Assembly: GCF_029894335.1 (NCBI RefSeq)
Contig: NZ_JARXZC010000018.1
Coordinates: 1-64,000 of the forward strand
DNA: 64,000 nucleotides
Direction: 5' to 3'
Source: Kitasatospora sp. MAP5-34
Lineage (GTDB): Bacteria; Actinomycetota; Actinomycetes; Streptomycetales; Streptomycetaceae
Position 1 is the stretch's first letter. Every line of letters starts with the position of its first letter. The position numbers and the translations under genes were made by a program. Shown here in pieces: positions 1-9,168 of this stretch. The notes beneath the pieces are model-generated. The model saw only the letters and a program-made list of their open reading frames with translations, did not search any database and was not told where the DNA came from.

Positions 1-644
1 GCTACCACCCCGACGGCACCCTCGAATTCCTCGGCCGCACCGACCACCAACTCAAAATCAACGGCCACCGCCTCGAACCCGGCGAAATCGAAGCCGCGCT
101 GACAGCTCACCCGGCTGTCCGGCAGGCCGTCGTCGTACCCGTCGGCGCGCGGGGCGGCTACCGCCTGCACGCGTTCGTCGTCACCGACGACCGGGATCTG
201 CAACCAGCCGAGCTCCAGGGGCTCCTGGCCGACCGGCTGCCGCAGTACGCCCGCCCGGCGGGGCTCACCCTGCTCGACGCGCTCCCGCTGACCGCCAACG
301 GCAAGGTCGACCGCGCGGCACTGAAACCCCTGGCATCCAGGGGGGTTGCCCAGCCGCAGGGCGGTACGGCGCCGAGCGGTCCGGTCGAGACCGCGCTGGC
401 CGAGCTGTGGGGCAGCCTGCTCGGGAAGGACGAAGTCCCGCGCGACGCCACGTTCTTCGCCCTGGGCGGCGACAGCCTGCAGGCGACCCGGCTGGTCCAG
501 CGGCTGCGCGACCGGTTCGGCTGTGAGCTGTCCCTGCGTCAACTACTCAGCGAGCCAACGATCGCAGGGCTCGCAAAGCTCATCGAGCATCAGCGCCAGC
601 ACCTCGGTACCGAGGTCGAAGACACGGAGGAGGGCGAGCTGTGA
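1..644 (+). CDS. NRPS C-terminal fragment (end of adenylation domain plus carrier protein)
   Basis: The reading frame is open from base 3 and enters from outside the window, so only the last 213 codons are present. The first part is the C-terminal subdomain of an adenylation domain. It shows the A8 region (GRTDHQLKINGHRLEPGE) and the A10 motif with the catalytic lysine (LTANGKVDRAAL). A peptidyl carrier domain follows, with the phosphopantetheine site LGGDSL; the serine codon is at 474-476. There is no epimerisation or thioesterase domain after the carrier, so the thioester must pass to another protein. The stop overlaps the start of the next NRPS as GTGA, which implies translational coupling. 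By position it is the PchE-like partner that would carry the aryl-thiazoline intermediate, but its N-terminal domains and amino-acid specificity are not visible here. Confidence 0.9.
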   Translation, partial: YHPDGTLEFLGRTDHQLKINGHRLEPGEIEAALTAHPAVRQAVVVPVGARGGYRLHAFVVTDDRDLQPAELQGLLADRLPQYARPAGLTLLDALPLTANGKVDRAALKPLASRGVAQPQGGTAPSGPVETALAELWGSLLGKDEVPRDATFFALGGDSLQATRLVQRLRDRFGCELSLRQLLSEPTIAGLAKLIEHQRQHLGTEVEDTEEGEL

Positions 645-3600
645 CGGTCAGCGAACTCATCGGCGAACTCGAGAACATCGGCGTCCGACTGTGGGAGGAG
701 GACGGCCTGCTGCGCTACCGCGCACCCCGCCATGTGATGACCGAGGAGCGGCTCGCGCGGCTGCGCCACCACAAGCCCGCCGTACTCGAGCAGCTCCGGC
801 GCAACGCGACCGGTGCACAGCTCACGGCCGACCCGGCTGCCCGGTTCGAGCCGTTCCCCCTCACCGATGTCCAGTCGTCGTACCTGCTCGGCCGGAGCAA
901 CGCATACGAGTACGGGGGCGTTGGCTGCCAGGCATATCTGGAGGTCCGGTTCCCGGCCTTCGAACCGTCCTTGGTACCCGGTGCCTGGCGGCAGTTGGTG
1001 GCCCGGCACGACGCCCTGCGGACGATCGTGCACCCGGACGGCTACCAGCAGGTGCTGCCGGAGGTGCCCGAGCCGCCGGTGGAGCTCGCGGACCTGCGGG
1101 ACGCCTCCCCCGAAGCGCAGTTCCAGGCGGTCGAGCAGGCCCGGACCGCGCTCTCCGCCCGCGAGTACCGCCCCGACCAGTGGCCGCTGCACGACCTGCG
1201 GGTCACCAGGACCGGCCAGGACGTCGTCGTTCAGCTCTCGATCGACCTGCTGATCTGCGACTACGCCAGTGTTCAGCTGCTGCTGGGCGAGTTGGAGCAG
1301 CTGTGTCTGCGCCCCGACGACCCGCTGCCCGCGTTGGAGATCCGGTACCGGGACTATCTGGCAGCCGAACGGCAGCTCCACGAGCGGCAGTTCGAGCGTG
1401 ACCGCGCGTACTGGTGGAACCGTCTGACGGCCGACGAGAACGAGGCGGATGCGGGCGCGGGCGCGCTGGCTCCCGCTCCCGCGCTGCCGGTGCGCCCGCA
1501 CGGCTCCGCCGGGGGCGCGCCGCGATTCGAACGGCTGCAGGCTCAACTGGCCGGGCCGGAGTGGCAGGAGCTGCGTCGGCGCTCGGCCGCGCACGGCGTC
1601 ACGCCCACCGTCGCCCTGCTCACCGCGTACGCGGAGGTGATCGGGCGGTGGAGCGGTCGGCCCAGGTTCACGCTCGACCTGCCGATGTTCAGCCGACTGC
1701 CGCTGCATCCCGAAGTCGGCCGCCTGGTCGGCGACTTCACCTCGGTCGAGCTGCTGACCGTGGACTCCTCGGCCGACGGCTCGTTCGCGTCCCGCGCGGC
1801 CGCCGCGCAGGCGCAGCTGTGGCAGGACCTGGACCACCGGACCTGCTCCGGGGTGGAGGTCCTGCGCGAACTCGCCCGGCGGCGCGGCCAGGACGCCGCG
1901 CTGATGCCGGTGGTGTTCACCAGTACCGTGGGGCTGACGGCCGAAGACGCCGACGGCCCGGCCCGGTTGCGCGCGGGCGAGATCGTCCTCGGGTGCAGCC
2001 GCACTCCGCACGTGTGGATCGACTGCCAGGTGATGGAACACCGCGACACCCTGCTGCTCGGCTGGGACGTCCGGCGGGACGTCTTCCCCGACGGTCTGGC
2101 CGAGGAGGCCTTCGCGGCGTTCACGGCGGCCGTGCACCGGCTGGCCGCCTCCGACCTGGCGTGGGAGGCCCACTCGGTCGTGGAGCTGCCCGCCGCCCAG
2201 CGCGAGCGGCGAGAGCGGGTCAACCGGACCGCACGGCCGCTGCCGGAGGGTTTGCTGCACGCCGGGGTGGTCGCCCAGGCGCTCGCCACTCCGGACCGGA
2301 CCGCCGTGATCGCGAGTGGCACTGATATGACGTACCGTCAACTACTGGCCCGCGCTGCTACGGTCGCCGAGGAACTGTGCGCCCACGGCGACCCGGCGGG
2401 TCAGGTTGTCGCCGTACTGATGGACAAGGGCTGGGAGCAGGTGGTCGCCGTGCTCGGCACCCTGCTGGCCGGCGCGGCCTACCTGCCGATCGACACCGAC
2501 CAGCCGGCCGCCCGCCGGGACGCGATGCTCGCCGATGCCGGGGTCGGGACGGTACTCGTCCAGCCGTCGTCCACGGCCGACCTGCCGGGCCTGCGGATGA
2601 TGATCGTCGACGGGACGGCGGAAGCGGCGGAAGCGGAACGGACGCCGCTGCGCGCGGCCGCCCCGGACGATCTCGCGTACGTGATCTACACCTCGGGCTC
2701 GACCGGTACCCCCAAGGGCGTGATGATCAGTCACCGAGCCGCACTCAACACCGTCACCGACATCAACGACCGGTTCGCCGTCGGCCCCGGCGACCGGGTG
2801 CTCGGCCTGGCCGCCCTGGGCTTCGACCTCTCCGTGTACGACGTCTTCGGGCCGCTGGCCCGTGGCGGCTGCCTGGTGCTGCCCGACGCGGAGCGCCGTG
2901 CCGACCCCGCACACTGGACCGAGCTGATCACCCGGCACGGGATCACCCTCTGGAACTCCGTTCCCGCCCAACTCCAGATGCTGGACAGCTTCCTGAGCGC
3001 CGACGGCCCCACAGCCGGCCCGGTCCCGCTGCGCCTCGCGCTGCTCTCCGGCGACTGGATCCCCGTCCCGCTGGCCGAGCGGATCGGCCGGCGGCTGCCG
3101 CAGTGCGAGCTGGTCGGCCTCGGCGGCGCGACCGAGGCGGCCATCTGGTCGATCGTCCACCCGATCGACCACCAAGCTCTCACCACACCCAGCGTCCCGT
3201 ACGGCACGCCGCTCGCCAACCAGGGCTGGCACGTACTCGACACCGACCTGTACGACCGCCCCGACCTCGTCCCGGGCGAGCTGTACATCACCGGCGCCGG
3301 GCTCGCCCTCGGCTACCTCGGGGACGCCACCAGGACCGCCGAGCGGTTCCGCATCCACCCGCGCAGCGGCGAGCGGATGTACCGCACCGGCGACCTCGGG
3401 CGCTATCTGCCGGACGGCACCATCGAGTTGCTCGGCCGGATCGACGACCAGGTGAAGATCCGGGGCCACCGGGTCGAGCCCGCCGAACTCGCCGCAGCCC
3501 TCGAGGCCCACCCGGCGGTGTCGGCGGCAGTGGCGCTGGTGTCGGGTGACGATCCGGCGCAGCGGCGGCTGGTGGCCTTCGCGACCACCGAGCGCACAGA

Positions 3601-6160
3601 CCAGACACCCACCGACACGGGTTCAACCGCAGTCACCGCAGCCGGCGCGGCCGGGGCCGAGGTGGGCGCCGCGGTCGACCGCGAGCTGCTCGGCACCTTC
3701 CTCACCCTGGCCGACGAGGTCGCGCTCACCGCCATCGCCCGCACGCTGCGCGCCGCCGGGCTCTTCGCCGGCCCCGACGCCGCGCACACCGCGCCGGAGG
3801 CGGCGGCCGGGCTCGGCGCGCACACCCGCCACACCCGGGCGGTCCGCCGCTGGCTGCGTGCGCTCACCCGGGCTGGGCGGCTGCGGCACGACCCGGCCAC
3901 CGGCCGGTACTCCGGGCTGGCCGCCACCGACCCGGTGGACCCGGAGCAGGGCTGGCAGCAGGTGGAGGAGCTGGGCCGGCGCCTCGACTACGGCGCCGAC
4001 CTGCTGCGCCTGGTGCGGACCAGCAGCGAGCACCTGGCCGAGCTGCTGCGCGGCGAGGAGGACCCGCTGGAACTGCTTTTCCCCCAGGGCAACTTGGACG
4101 TGGCGGAGGCCGCCTACCGCGACAACCTGGTCAGCCGCACCCTCAACCGGGTCGCCGTCGCCGGGCTGCGCGAGCTGGCCGCCTCGCACGCCCGGCCCGG
4201 TCCGCTCCGGATCCTGGAGGTCGGCGCCGGTGTCGGGGGCACCAGCATCGACCTGATCCCGGCGCTCGCCGAGTTCGACGTCGACTACCTCTTCACCGAC
4301 ATCTCGAAGTTCTTCCTCGGCGAGGCGCGCAAGCGCTTCGAGCCGTACCCGTGGGTGCGCTACGGCCTCTTCGACGTCAACGCGGACGCCGCCGGGCAGG
4401 GGCTGACGGCGAACAGCTTCGACGTGATCCTGTGCGCGAACGTTCTGCACAACGCCAAGGACGCGGCGCAGGCACTGCGAAGGCTGCGCGAACTGCTGGC
4501 GCCGGGTGGGTGGTTGGTGTTCATGGAGGCAACCGTGGAGCGTCATCCGCTGCTGGTGTCGATGGAGTTCGTCGACGGGCTGAGCGGCGGCTTCTCCGAT
4601 CTGCGGGAGGCGGCCGACCAGACGTTTCTGACGCAGCGTCAGTGGCTGGGGCTGCTGGCGGAGGCCGGAGCGGACGTTCAACTCTGCTTCCCGGCAGCCG
4701 AAGACGTCCTGTCGCAGGCCGGGCAGCAGATCTTCTTCTCCCGCCTGAAGACCGACCGGGCCCGGCTGACCACCGACGAACTGACCCGCCATCTGGCGGA
4801 GCGGCTGCCCGAGCAGATGCTCCCGGCGCACCTGGAGATCCTGGACGAACTCCCGCTCACCCCCAACGGCAAGATCGACCGTGCCCGCCTGCGCCGACGC
4901 CTGCCCGAACCGGGCGGGCCCGGCGAGCAGAGCGGGCAGCCCGGCGCTGCGGAGCCCGCCGACGAGCTCGAACACCGGCTCGCCGCCCTCTGGGCCGAGG
5001 TGCTGGAGCGCCCGGGAGTCGGCCGGGACGACGACTTCTTCCAACTCGGCGGCGACTCACTGCTGGTGGCCCGGCTGGTCGGCCGCCTCCGGGAGGGCGA
5101 ACCGGCGGCGGCCGGGGTGGAGTGGGAGCACCTGCTCCGCCAGCTGCTCCAGCGCCCGACCGTGGCCGCGCTGGCGGGCTTCCTGCGCGGCGCGGCCACT
5201 GCCACCATCACCGCGCCCGAGGCCGACGACGGTCCGGCCACGCCGACCCTGCTGCTTCCCGGCGCGGCCGACGGTCCGACCACCGTGCTGGTGCACGACG
5301 GCACCGGCACCCTGCTGCCGTACCAGGCTCTGCTGGAGGAGTACCGGAAGCTGCCCGTGGCCGGGCCGCTGGTCGGCCTGGAGGCCGGCCCCCCGGCCCG
5401 CTATCTCGACACCGATCCCGCCCTGCTGATCAACCGGCTGGGCGGGGAGTACGCGCGGAGCCTGCTGGCCCGCGGCAGTCGGCGCTTCCAGGTGGTGGGC
5501 TACTGCATGGGCGGGCTCATCGCCACCGAGGTGGCCAGGGTGCTCGCCGAGAGCGGGGCCGAGGTGGAGAGCCTGACCGTGATCAGCTGCTACCGCCCCT
5601 CGTTCGAGGTGCACGAGGAGCTGCTCGCCGAGTACACCTTCGCGCTCTCGCTCGGCGTCGACCCGGCGTCGGTCGGCTTCCCCGCCGACCCGGTGGCACT
5701 CGGCCGGGCGATCGAAGCCGTGCTGGTGACGACCCCGGGCCGACTCGGCGCCGGTGCGCTGGCCGCGCTCGACGGCGAACACGCCAAGGTGGGCGACGCC
5801 TTCCGGGCCCTGGCCGAACGCGACCCCGAGGAGCGGCTGACGGCCGTCGCGCACGCCGCCGCGCTCCTGACGGCACCGGTCGACCGGGGCCGGCTCGCCC
5901 GGCGCTACCAGATCTTCCGGCACAGCCTCTTCGCGGTCACCCGGCACCGGCCGGACCCTTACGTCGGCGACATCACCTTCCTGTCGCACACCGGCACGTA
6001 CAGCTTCGTGCCCGGCCTGCAGGAGGACATGGCGGCGTACTGGCAGCGCATCTGCCTGGGCGAGCTGCGGGTCCGGGACATCGACGGCGACCACTTCGGG
6101 TGCATCGCCGGGCCCCGGGCGGCAGCCGTGCGCGGCCTGCTCGGCGGAAGTGCCTCATGA
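641..6160 (+). CDS. PchF-like NRPS: docking-Cy-A(Cys)-MT-PCP-TE
   Basis: This complete 1839-residue NRPS starts at the GTG that overlaps the previous stop. Domains in order are: a TubC-type docking domain (about 1-55); a heterocyclisation domain (from about 69) with FPLTDVQSSYLLGR and DLLICDYAS (202-210, the DxxxxDxxS catalytic signature); an adenylation domain with YTSGSTGTPKG near 683; a methyltransferase inserted between A8 and A10 (EVGAGVGGTS near 1193); A10 NGKIDR near 1409; a carrier domain with Ser1473 in LGGDSL; and a C-terminal thioesterase. The binding-pocket residues read by eye as D-L-Y-N-L-S-L-I-W, the known cysteine code. The layout matches PchF, which forms and N-methylates the second ring of pyochelin and releases it. 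The thioesterase nucleophile motif is GYCMGG, so Cys1622 replaces the usual serine; the likely catalytic His is 1818. Function is inferred from domain order and was not tested. Confidence 0.92.
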   Translation: MTVSELIGELENIGVRLWEEDGLLRYRAPRHVMTEERLARLRHHKPAVLEQLRRNATGAQLTADPAARFEPFPLTDVQSSYLLGRSNAYEYGGVGCQAYLEVRFPAFEPSLVPGAWRQLVARHDALRTIVHPDGYQQVLPEVPEPPVELADLRDASPEAQFQAVEQARTALSAREYRPDQWPLHDLRVTRTGQDVVVQLSIDLLICDYASVQLLLGELEQLCLRPDDPLPALEIRYRDYLAAERQLHERQFERDRAYWWNRLTADENEADAGAGALAPAPALPVRPHGSAGGAPRFERLQAQLAGPEWQELRRRSAAHGVTPTVALLTAYAEVIGRWSGRPRFTLDLPMFSRLPLHPEVGRLVGDFTSVELLTVDSSADGSFASRAAAAQAQLWQDLDHRTCSGVEVLRELARRRGQDAALMPVVFTSTVGLTAEDADGPARLRAGEIVLGCSRTPHVWIDCQVMEHRDTLLLGWDVRRDVFPDGLAEEAFAAFTAAVHRLAASDLAWEAHSVVELPAAQRERRERVNRTARPLPEGLLHAGVVAQALATPDRTAVIASGTDMTYRQLLARAATVAEELCAHGDPAGQVVAVLMDKGWEQVVAVLGTLLAGAAYLPIDTDQPAARRDAMLADAGVGTVLVQPSSTADLPGLRMMIVDGTAEAAEAERTPLRAAAPDDLAYVIYTSGSTGTPKGVMISHRAALNTVTDINDRFAVGPGDRVLGLAALGFDLSVYDVFGPLARGGCLVLPDAERRADPAHWTELITRHGITLWNSVPAQLQMLDSFLSADGPTAGPVPLRLALLSGDWIPVPLAERIGRRLPQCELVGLGGATEAAIWSIVHPIDHQALTTPSVPYGTPLANQGWHVLDTDLYDRPDLVPGELYITGAGLALGYLGDATRTAERFRIHPRSGERMYRTGDLGRYLPDGTIELLGRIDDQVKIRGHRVEPAELAAALEAHPAVSAAVALVSGDDPAQRRLVAFATTERTDQTPTDTGSTAVTAAGAAGAEVGAAVDRELLGTFLTLADEVALTAIARTLRAAGLFAGPDAAHTAPEAAAGLGAHTRHTRAVRRWLRALTRAGRLRHDPATGRYSGLAATDPVDPEQGWQQVEELGRRLDYGADLLRLVRTSSEHLAELLRGEEDPLELLFPQGNLDVAEAAYRDNLVSRTLNRVAVAGLRELAASHARPGPLRILEVGAGVGGTSIDLIPALAEFDVDYLFTDISKFFLGEARKRFEPYPWVRYGLFDVNADAAGQGLTANSFDVILCANVLHNAKDAAQALRRLRELLAPGGWLVFMEATVERHPLLVSMEFVDGLSGGFSDLREAADQTFLTQRQWLGLLAEAGADVQLCFPAAEDVLSQAGQQIFFSRLKTDRARLTTDELTRHLAERLPEQMLPAHLEILDELPLTPNGKIDRARLRRRLPEPGGPGEQSGQPGAAEPADELEHRLAALWAEVLERPGVGRDDDFFQLGGDSLLVARLVGRLREGEPAAAGVEWEHLLRQLLQRPTVAALAGFLRGAATATITAPEADDGPATPTLLLPGAADGPTTVLVHDGTGTLLPYQALLEEYRKLPVAGPLVGLEAGPPARYLDTDPALLINRLGGEYARSLLARGSRRFQVVGYCMGGLIATEVARVLAESGAEVESLTVISCYRPSFEVHEELLAEYTFALSLGVDPASVGFPADPVALGRAIEAVLVTTPGRLGAGALAALDGEHAKVGDAFRALAERDPEERLTAVAHAAALLTAPVDRGRLARRYQIFRHSLFAVTRHRPDPYVGDITFLSHTGTYSFVPGLQEDMAAYWQRICLGELRVRDIDGDHFGCIAGPRAAAVRGLLGGSAS

Positions 6161-7287
6161 CGAGCGCCGAGGTGGTCGGTGTGCTGGGCGGTTCCGGCGT
6201 GGTGGGACGGGCGGCGGCGGGCGCGCTGCGTGAACTCGGCGTCGAGCGGCTCCGGTTGGGCGGCCGACGGCTCGAGGCAGTGGCGGCGGTCGCGGCCGGT
6301 CTGCCGGGTGGCCCGGCGCAGGCGCTCGCGGTGGACCTAGACGACCGGGAGAGCCTCGCGGCGTTCTGCGCGGGCTGCGCCGTCGTACTGAACTGCGCGG
6401 GGCCGTCGTACCAGGTCCGGGGGCGGGTCGCCCTGGCGGCGCTCGCCGCCGGGGCCGACTACGTGGACGTCGCGGGCGACGACCCCGCGCACGAGCAACT
6501 CCACGGTGTCGACCTGGCCGGTCTCGGGCGCAGCGCGGTGCTGTCGGCTGGCATGCTGCCCGGCCTGTCCGGGCTGCTTCCCCGCTGGCTGGCCGGCCAA
6601 CAGCCGGGTGGGGCTGGGCGGTTGACGGTGTGGACGGGCGGGCTCGACCGGTGCAGCCCCACCGTCGCGGCCGACCTGGTGCTCTCGCTGGGCGGCGACC
6701 GTGCCGGTGCCGCCGTACCGTTCGGTGAATCGCTGGCGGCCTGGCGGCACGGCCGTCGGGTCAGTCGGGCGCTCTGCGCCCAGGATGCGGCGGAGCTGCC
6801 GTACTTCCCCGCCGCCGTGTCCCTGCAGCCCTATCTGAGCACCGAGGCGGAGCGGCTGGCTCGGGCGCTCGGACTCGACGAACTGGACTGGTTCAACGTG
6901 TTCCCGGGCCGCCACGTCCGGGAGTTGCTCGCCGCCCTGACCGGCGGCCGGGTCCAGCTCGGCGACGCGGCCGACCGGCTGGTCCGGGCCGCCGAGCTGG
7001 ACCTGACGGGGCGTCGGCCGTACTACCGCATGGTGTTCGCGCTCGAATCCCCGTCCGGTGCCGCCACAGCCGTGCTCGGCACCGGTGACAGCTACCGGCT
7101 CACGGCGGCCGTGGGCGCGCTCGCGGTGGCCGCCACCCTGGCCGGCGACGTCCCGGCCGGGCTGCACTACGCAGCCGAGGTGCTCGACCCCGGCGAGACC
7201 GTCCGCCGGGTCACCGCGACGCCCGGCGTCACCCTGGACGTGTCGCACGACCCGGTCGAACTCGACGCCGTAGTGGGCGCGTTGTGA
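6157..7287 (+). CDS. Saccharopine dehydrogenase-like NAD(P)-dependent reductase
   Basis: 376 residues, starting at an ATG that overlaps the NRPS stop (ATGA). The N-terminus is a Rossmann fold: VGVLGGSGVVGRAAAGAL gives a GxGxxG-like nucleotide loop, followed by LNCAGP and ADYVDVAGDDP. These are typical of the saccharopine dehydrogenase / trans-acting enoyl reductase superfamily. Its place between the NRPS and a thiazolinyl imine reductase, joined by 4-bp overlaps, says that it acts in the same pathway. It may be a second imine reductase of the kind found in enantio-pyochelin-type clusters, or it may act on another intermediate. The substrate cannot be read from sequence. No truncation is apparent. 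Confidence 0.75.
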   Translation: MTSAEVVGVLGGSGVVGRAAAGALRELGVERLRLGGRRLEAVAAVAAGLPGGPAQALAVDLDDRESLAAFCAGCAVVLNCAGPSYQVRGRVALAALAAGADYVDVAGDDPAHEQLHGVDLAGLGRSAVLSAGMLPGLSGLLPRWLAGQQPGGAGRLTVWTGGLDRCSPTVAADLVLSLGGDRAGAAVPFGESLAAWRHGRRVSRALCAQDAAELPYFPAAVSLQPYLSTEAERLARALGLDELDWFNVFPGRHVRELLAALTGGRVQLGDAADRLVRAAELDLTGRRPYYRMVFALESPSGAATAVLGTGDSYRLTAAVGALAVAATLAGDVPAGLHYAAEVLDPGETVRRVTATPGVTLDVSHDPVELDAVVGAL

Positions 7288-8390
7288 ACGGGCGCGCGCT
7301 GCGCACCGTGGTCTGCGGCACGGTGTTCGGGACGTTCTACCTGGAGGCCCTGCGGACGGCCTCGCCCGGCTTCGAGCTGGTCGGTGTGCTGGCCAACGAC
7401 AGCCCGCGCTCGCGCCGGTGCGCGGCCGGGTACGGCGTGCCGTACTACACCCGGGTCGAGCAGCTCCCCGACGACGTCGACGTGGCCTGCGTGGTGGTCC
7501 GCTCGGCGGTGGCGGGCGGTGCCGGGGGCGAGCTGGCGCGGGCGTTGCTGGCCCGTGGCGTGCACGTGCTGCAGGAGCAGCCGGCCCATCCGGAGGAGGT
7601 GGCGGGCTGCCTGCGGCTGGCGCGGACGCACCGCGTCCAGTACCAGCTGAACGCGTTCTACCCGCACGTCGAGCCGGTTCGGCGCTTCCTCGCCTCGGCG
7701 CGGGCGCTGCGCGACCTGCGGGCCTGCCGCTTCGTGGACGCCGCGTGTTCGAGCCAGGTGCTCCTCCCACTGCTGGACATCCTCGGCCGGGCGCTCGGCG
7801 GGCTCGGTCCGTGGGCCTTCACCGATCCGGTGCCGGTCGCCGAGGTGCAGGCCGCGACCGGCGTACCGGTACCGTTCCGGCTGCTGCACGGGGTGGTCAC
7901 CGGGGTGCCGCTCACCCTGCGGGTGCAGAACCAGCTCGACCCGGGCGACCCCGACAACCACGCCCACCTGCTGCACCGCGTCTCGCTGGGCACCGACGCG
8001 GGCACCCTCACGCTCGCCGACACCCACGGCCCGGTGCTCTGGAGCCCCCGGCTGCACGTCGACCGGGACGGCGAAGGGCAGCTGACCCTGGACGGCCCCG
8101 GCACCGAGCACCTGGACCAGCCGACCGGTTCGCTGCTCGGCGGCGCGCCGCCACGGCCCTTCCGGCAGACCTTCGCCGAACTCTGGCCGGACGCCGTCCG
8201 CCAGGCGCTCGCCGAACTGCGGGCGGCGGTCCTGGACGGCGGTCCGGGGGCGTCACGCGGGCAGTACGACCTGACGGTGAGCCGGATGTGGCTGGACCTG
8301 ACGACCCGGCTGGGCCGGCCCGAGCTGATCAGCGGCGCGCAGTCGCCGCCCGTACACCCGTCCGAGCTGATCCTGGAGACAACCGTATGA
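7284..8390 (+). CDS. Thiazolinyl imine reductase (Irp3/PchG family)
   Basis: 368 residues, with a GTG start in a GTGA overlap with the previous gene. The start of the protein (VVCGTVFGTFYLEAL) has the modified nucleotide-binding loop of the Irp3/PchG family, which belongs to the Gfo/Idh/MocA oxidoreductase fold. These NADPH enzymes reduce a carrier-bound thiazoline ring to a thiazolidine during yersiniabactin and pyochelin assembly. In an operon with a Cy-A(Cys)-MT-PCP-TE synthetase, the natural role is reduction of the second ring before N-methylation and release. Conserved context residues such as LQEQPAHPEEV and NAFYPHVEPVRRF are present and the length fits the family. The exact ring reduced is inferred. 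Confidence 0.88.
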   Translation: MNGRALRTVVCGTVFGTFYLEALRTASPGFELVGVLANDSPRSRRCAAGYGVPYYTRVEQLPDDVDVACVVVRSAVAGGAGGELARALLARGVHVLQEQPAHPEEVAGCLRLARTHRVQYQLNAFYPHVEPVRRFLASARALRDLRACRFVDAACSSQVLLPLLDILGRALGGLGPWAFTDPVPVAEVQAATGVPVPFRLLHGVVTGVPLTLRVQNQLDPGDPDNHAHLLHRVSLGTDAGTLTLADTHGPVLWSPRLHVDRDGEGQLTLDGPGTEHLDQPTGSLLGGAPPRPFRQTFAELWPDAVRQALAELRAAVLDGGPGASRGQYDLTVSRMWLDLTTRLGRPELISGAQSPPVHPSELILETTV

Positions 8391-9145
8391 CTACTTCCGG
8401 CATGCCCGGTTCCTGGCTGCGCTGTTACCGGCCGCAACCTACCGCCGCCGTACGGCTGGTGTGCTTCCCGCACGCGGGCAGCGGCGCCGGTGCGTTCCGT
8501 GGCTGGCCGGAGCTGCTGCCGCCGTCGGTCGAGCTGCTGGCCGTGCAGTACCCCGGGCGGGAGGACCGCTTCAACGAGCCGTCGGCCACCGACCTGACCT
8601 CGATGGCCGACGCGGTCGGCACCGAGATCGCCGAGATCGCCGGGCTCGGCGACCGTCCGCTCGCCCTGTTCGGCCACAGCATGGGCGCGGCGATCGCCCA
8701 CGAGGTGGCCCTGCGGCTGCCGGACCCGGCCCACCTGGTCGTCTCGGCGCGTGAACCGGTGGAGCACGTGACCGCCGGGACGGTGCACCTGGGCGGCGAC
8801 GAGGCCCTGCGGGCCGAGCTGACGCGGCTGGGCGGCAGCAGCCGGCTGCTGTTCGAGGACGCCGAACTCTGGCAGCTGATGGCACCCGTCATCCGGGCCG
8901 ACTACCGGGCCGTCGAGACCTACCGCCCGGTCCCCGGCCGCACGCTCGACTGCCCGGTGACCGCGTTCGCCGCCGAGGACGACTCCGAGCTGACGCTCGA
9001 CCAGGCCCGGGCCTGGGACCGCTCGACCACGGGCCGCTTCACCCTGCGGACCTTCCCGGGCGACCACTTCTACCTGGTGCCGCAGCGGGAGCAGGTGCTC
9101 GCGGCACTCACCGAGTGCCTGCTCCCGGCCCCCGCCGTCCGCTGA
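8387..9145 (+). CDS. Type II thioesterase (NRPS editing)
   Basis: 252 residues in the alpha/beta hydrolase fold, with its ATG start overlapping the upstream stop. It shows the family opening (RLVCFPHAGSGAGAFRGW), the PGREDR motif, the nucleophile elbow GHSMGA and a late FPGDHFYL carrying the catalytic histidine. Stand-alone thioesterases of this type clear mis-primed or stalled acyl groups from carrier proteins, and occur in most pyochelin-type operons (PchC role). Unlike the thioesterase domain of the NRPS in this operon, it keeps a serine nucleophile. It acts in the cytoplasm on the carrier domains of the two NRPS proteins. Confidence 0.9.
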   Translation: MTTSGMPGSWLRCYRPQPTAAVRLVCFPHAGSGAGAFRGWPELLPPSVELLAVQYPGREDRFNEPSATDLTSMADAVGTEIAEIAGLGDRPLALFGHSMGAAIAHEVALRLPDPAHLVVSAREPVEHVTAGTVHLGGDEALRAELTRLGGSSRLLFEDAELWQLMAPVIRADYRAVETYRPVPGRTLDCPVTAFAAEDDSELTLDQARAWDRSTTGRFTLRTFPGDHFYLVPQREQVLAALTECLLPAPAVR

Positions 9146-9168
9146 CCGACCCTGAAGGAAGGCTCCCA

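Noticed and set aside
4351-6160. Very long plus-strand open frame antisense in phase to the NRPS (part of 4351-7287)
   Set aside because: It is an Arg/Ala/Pro-rich shadow frame typical of GC-rich DNA. The NRPS in the other frame has full domains; only the part after 6157 is a real gene.
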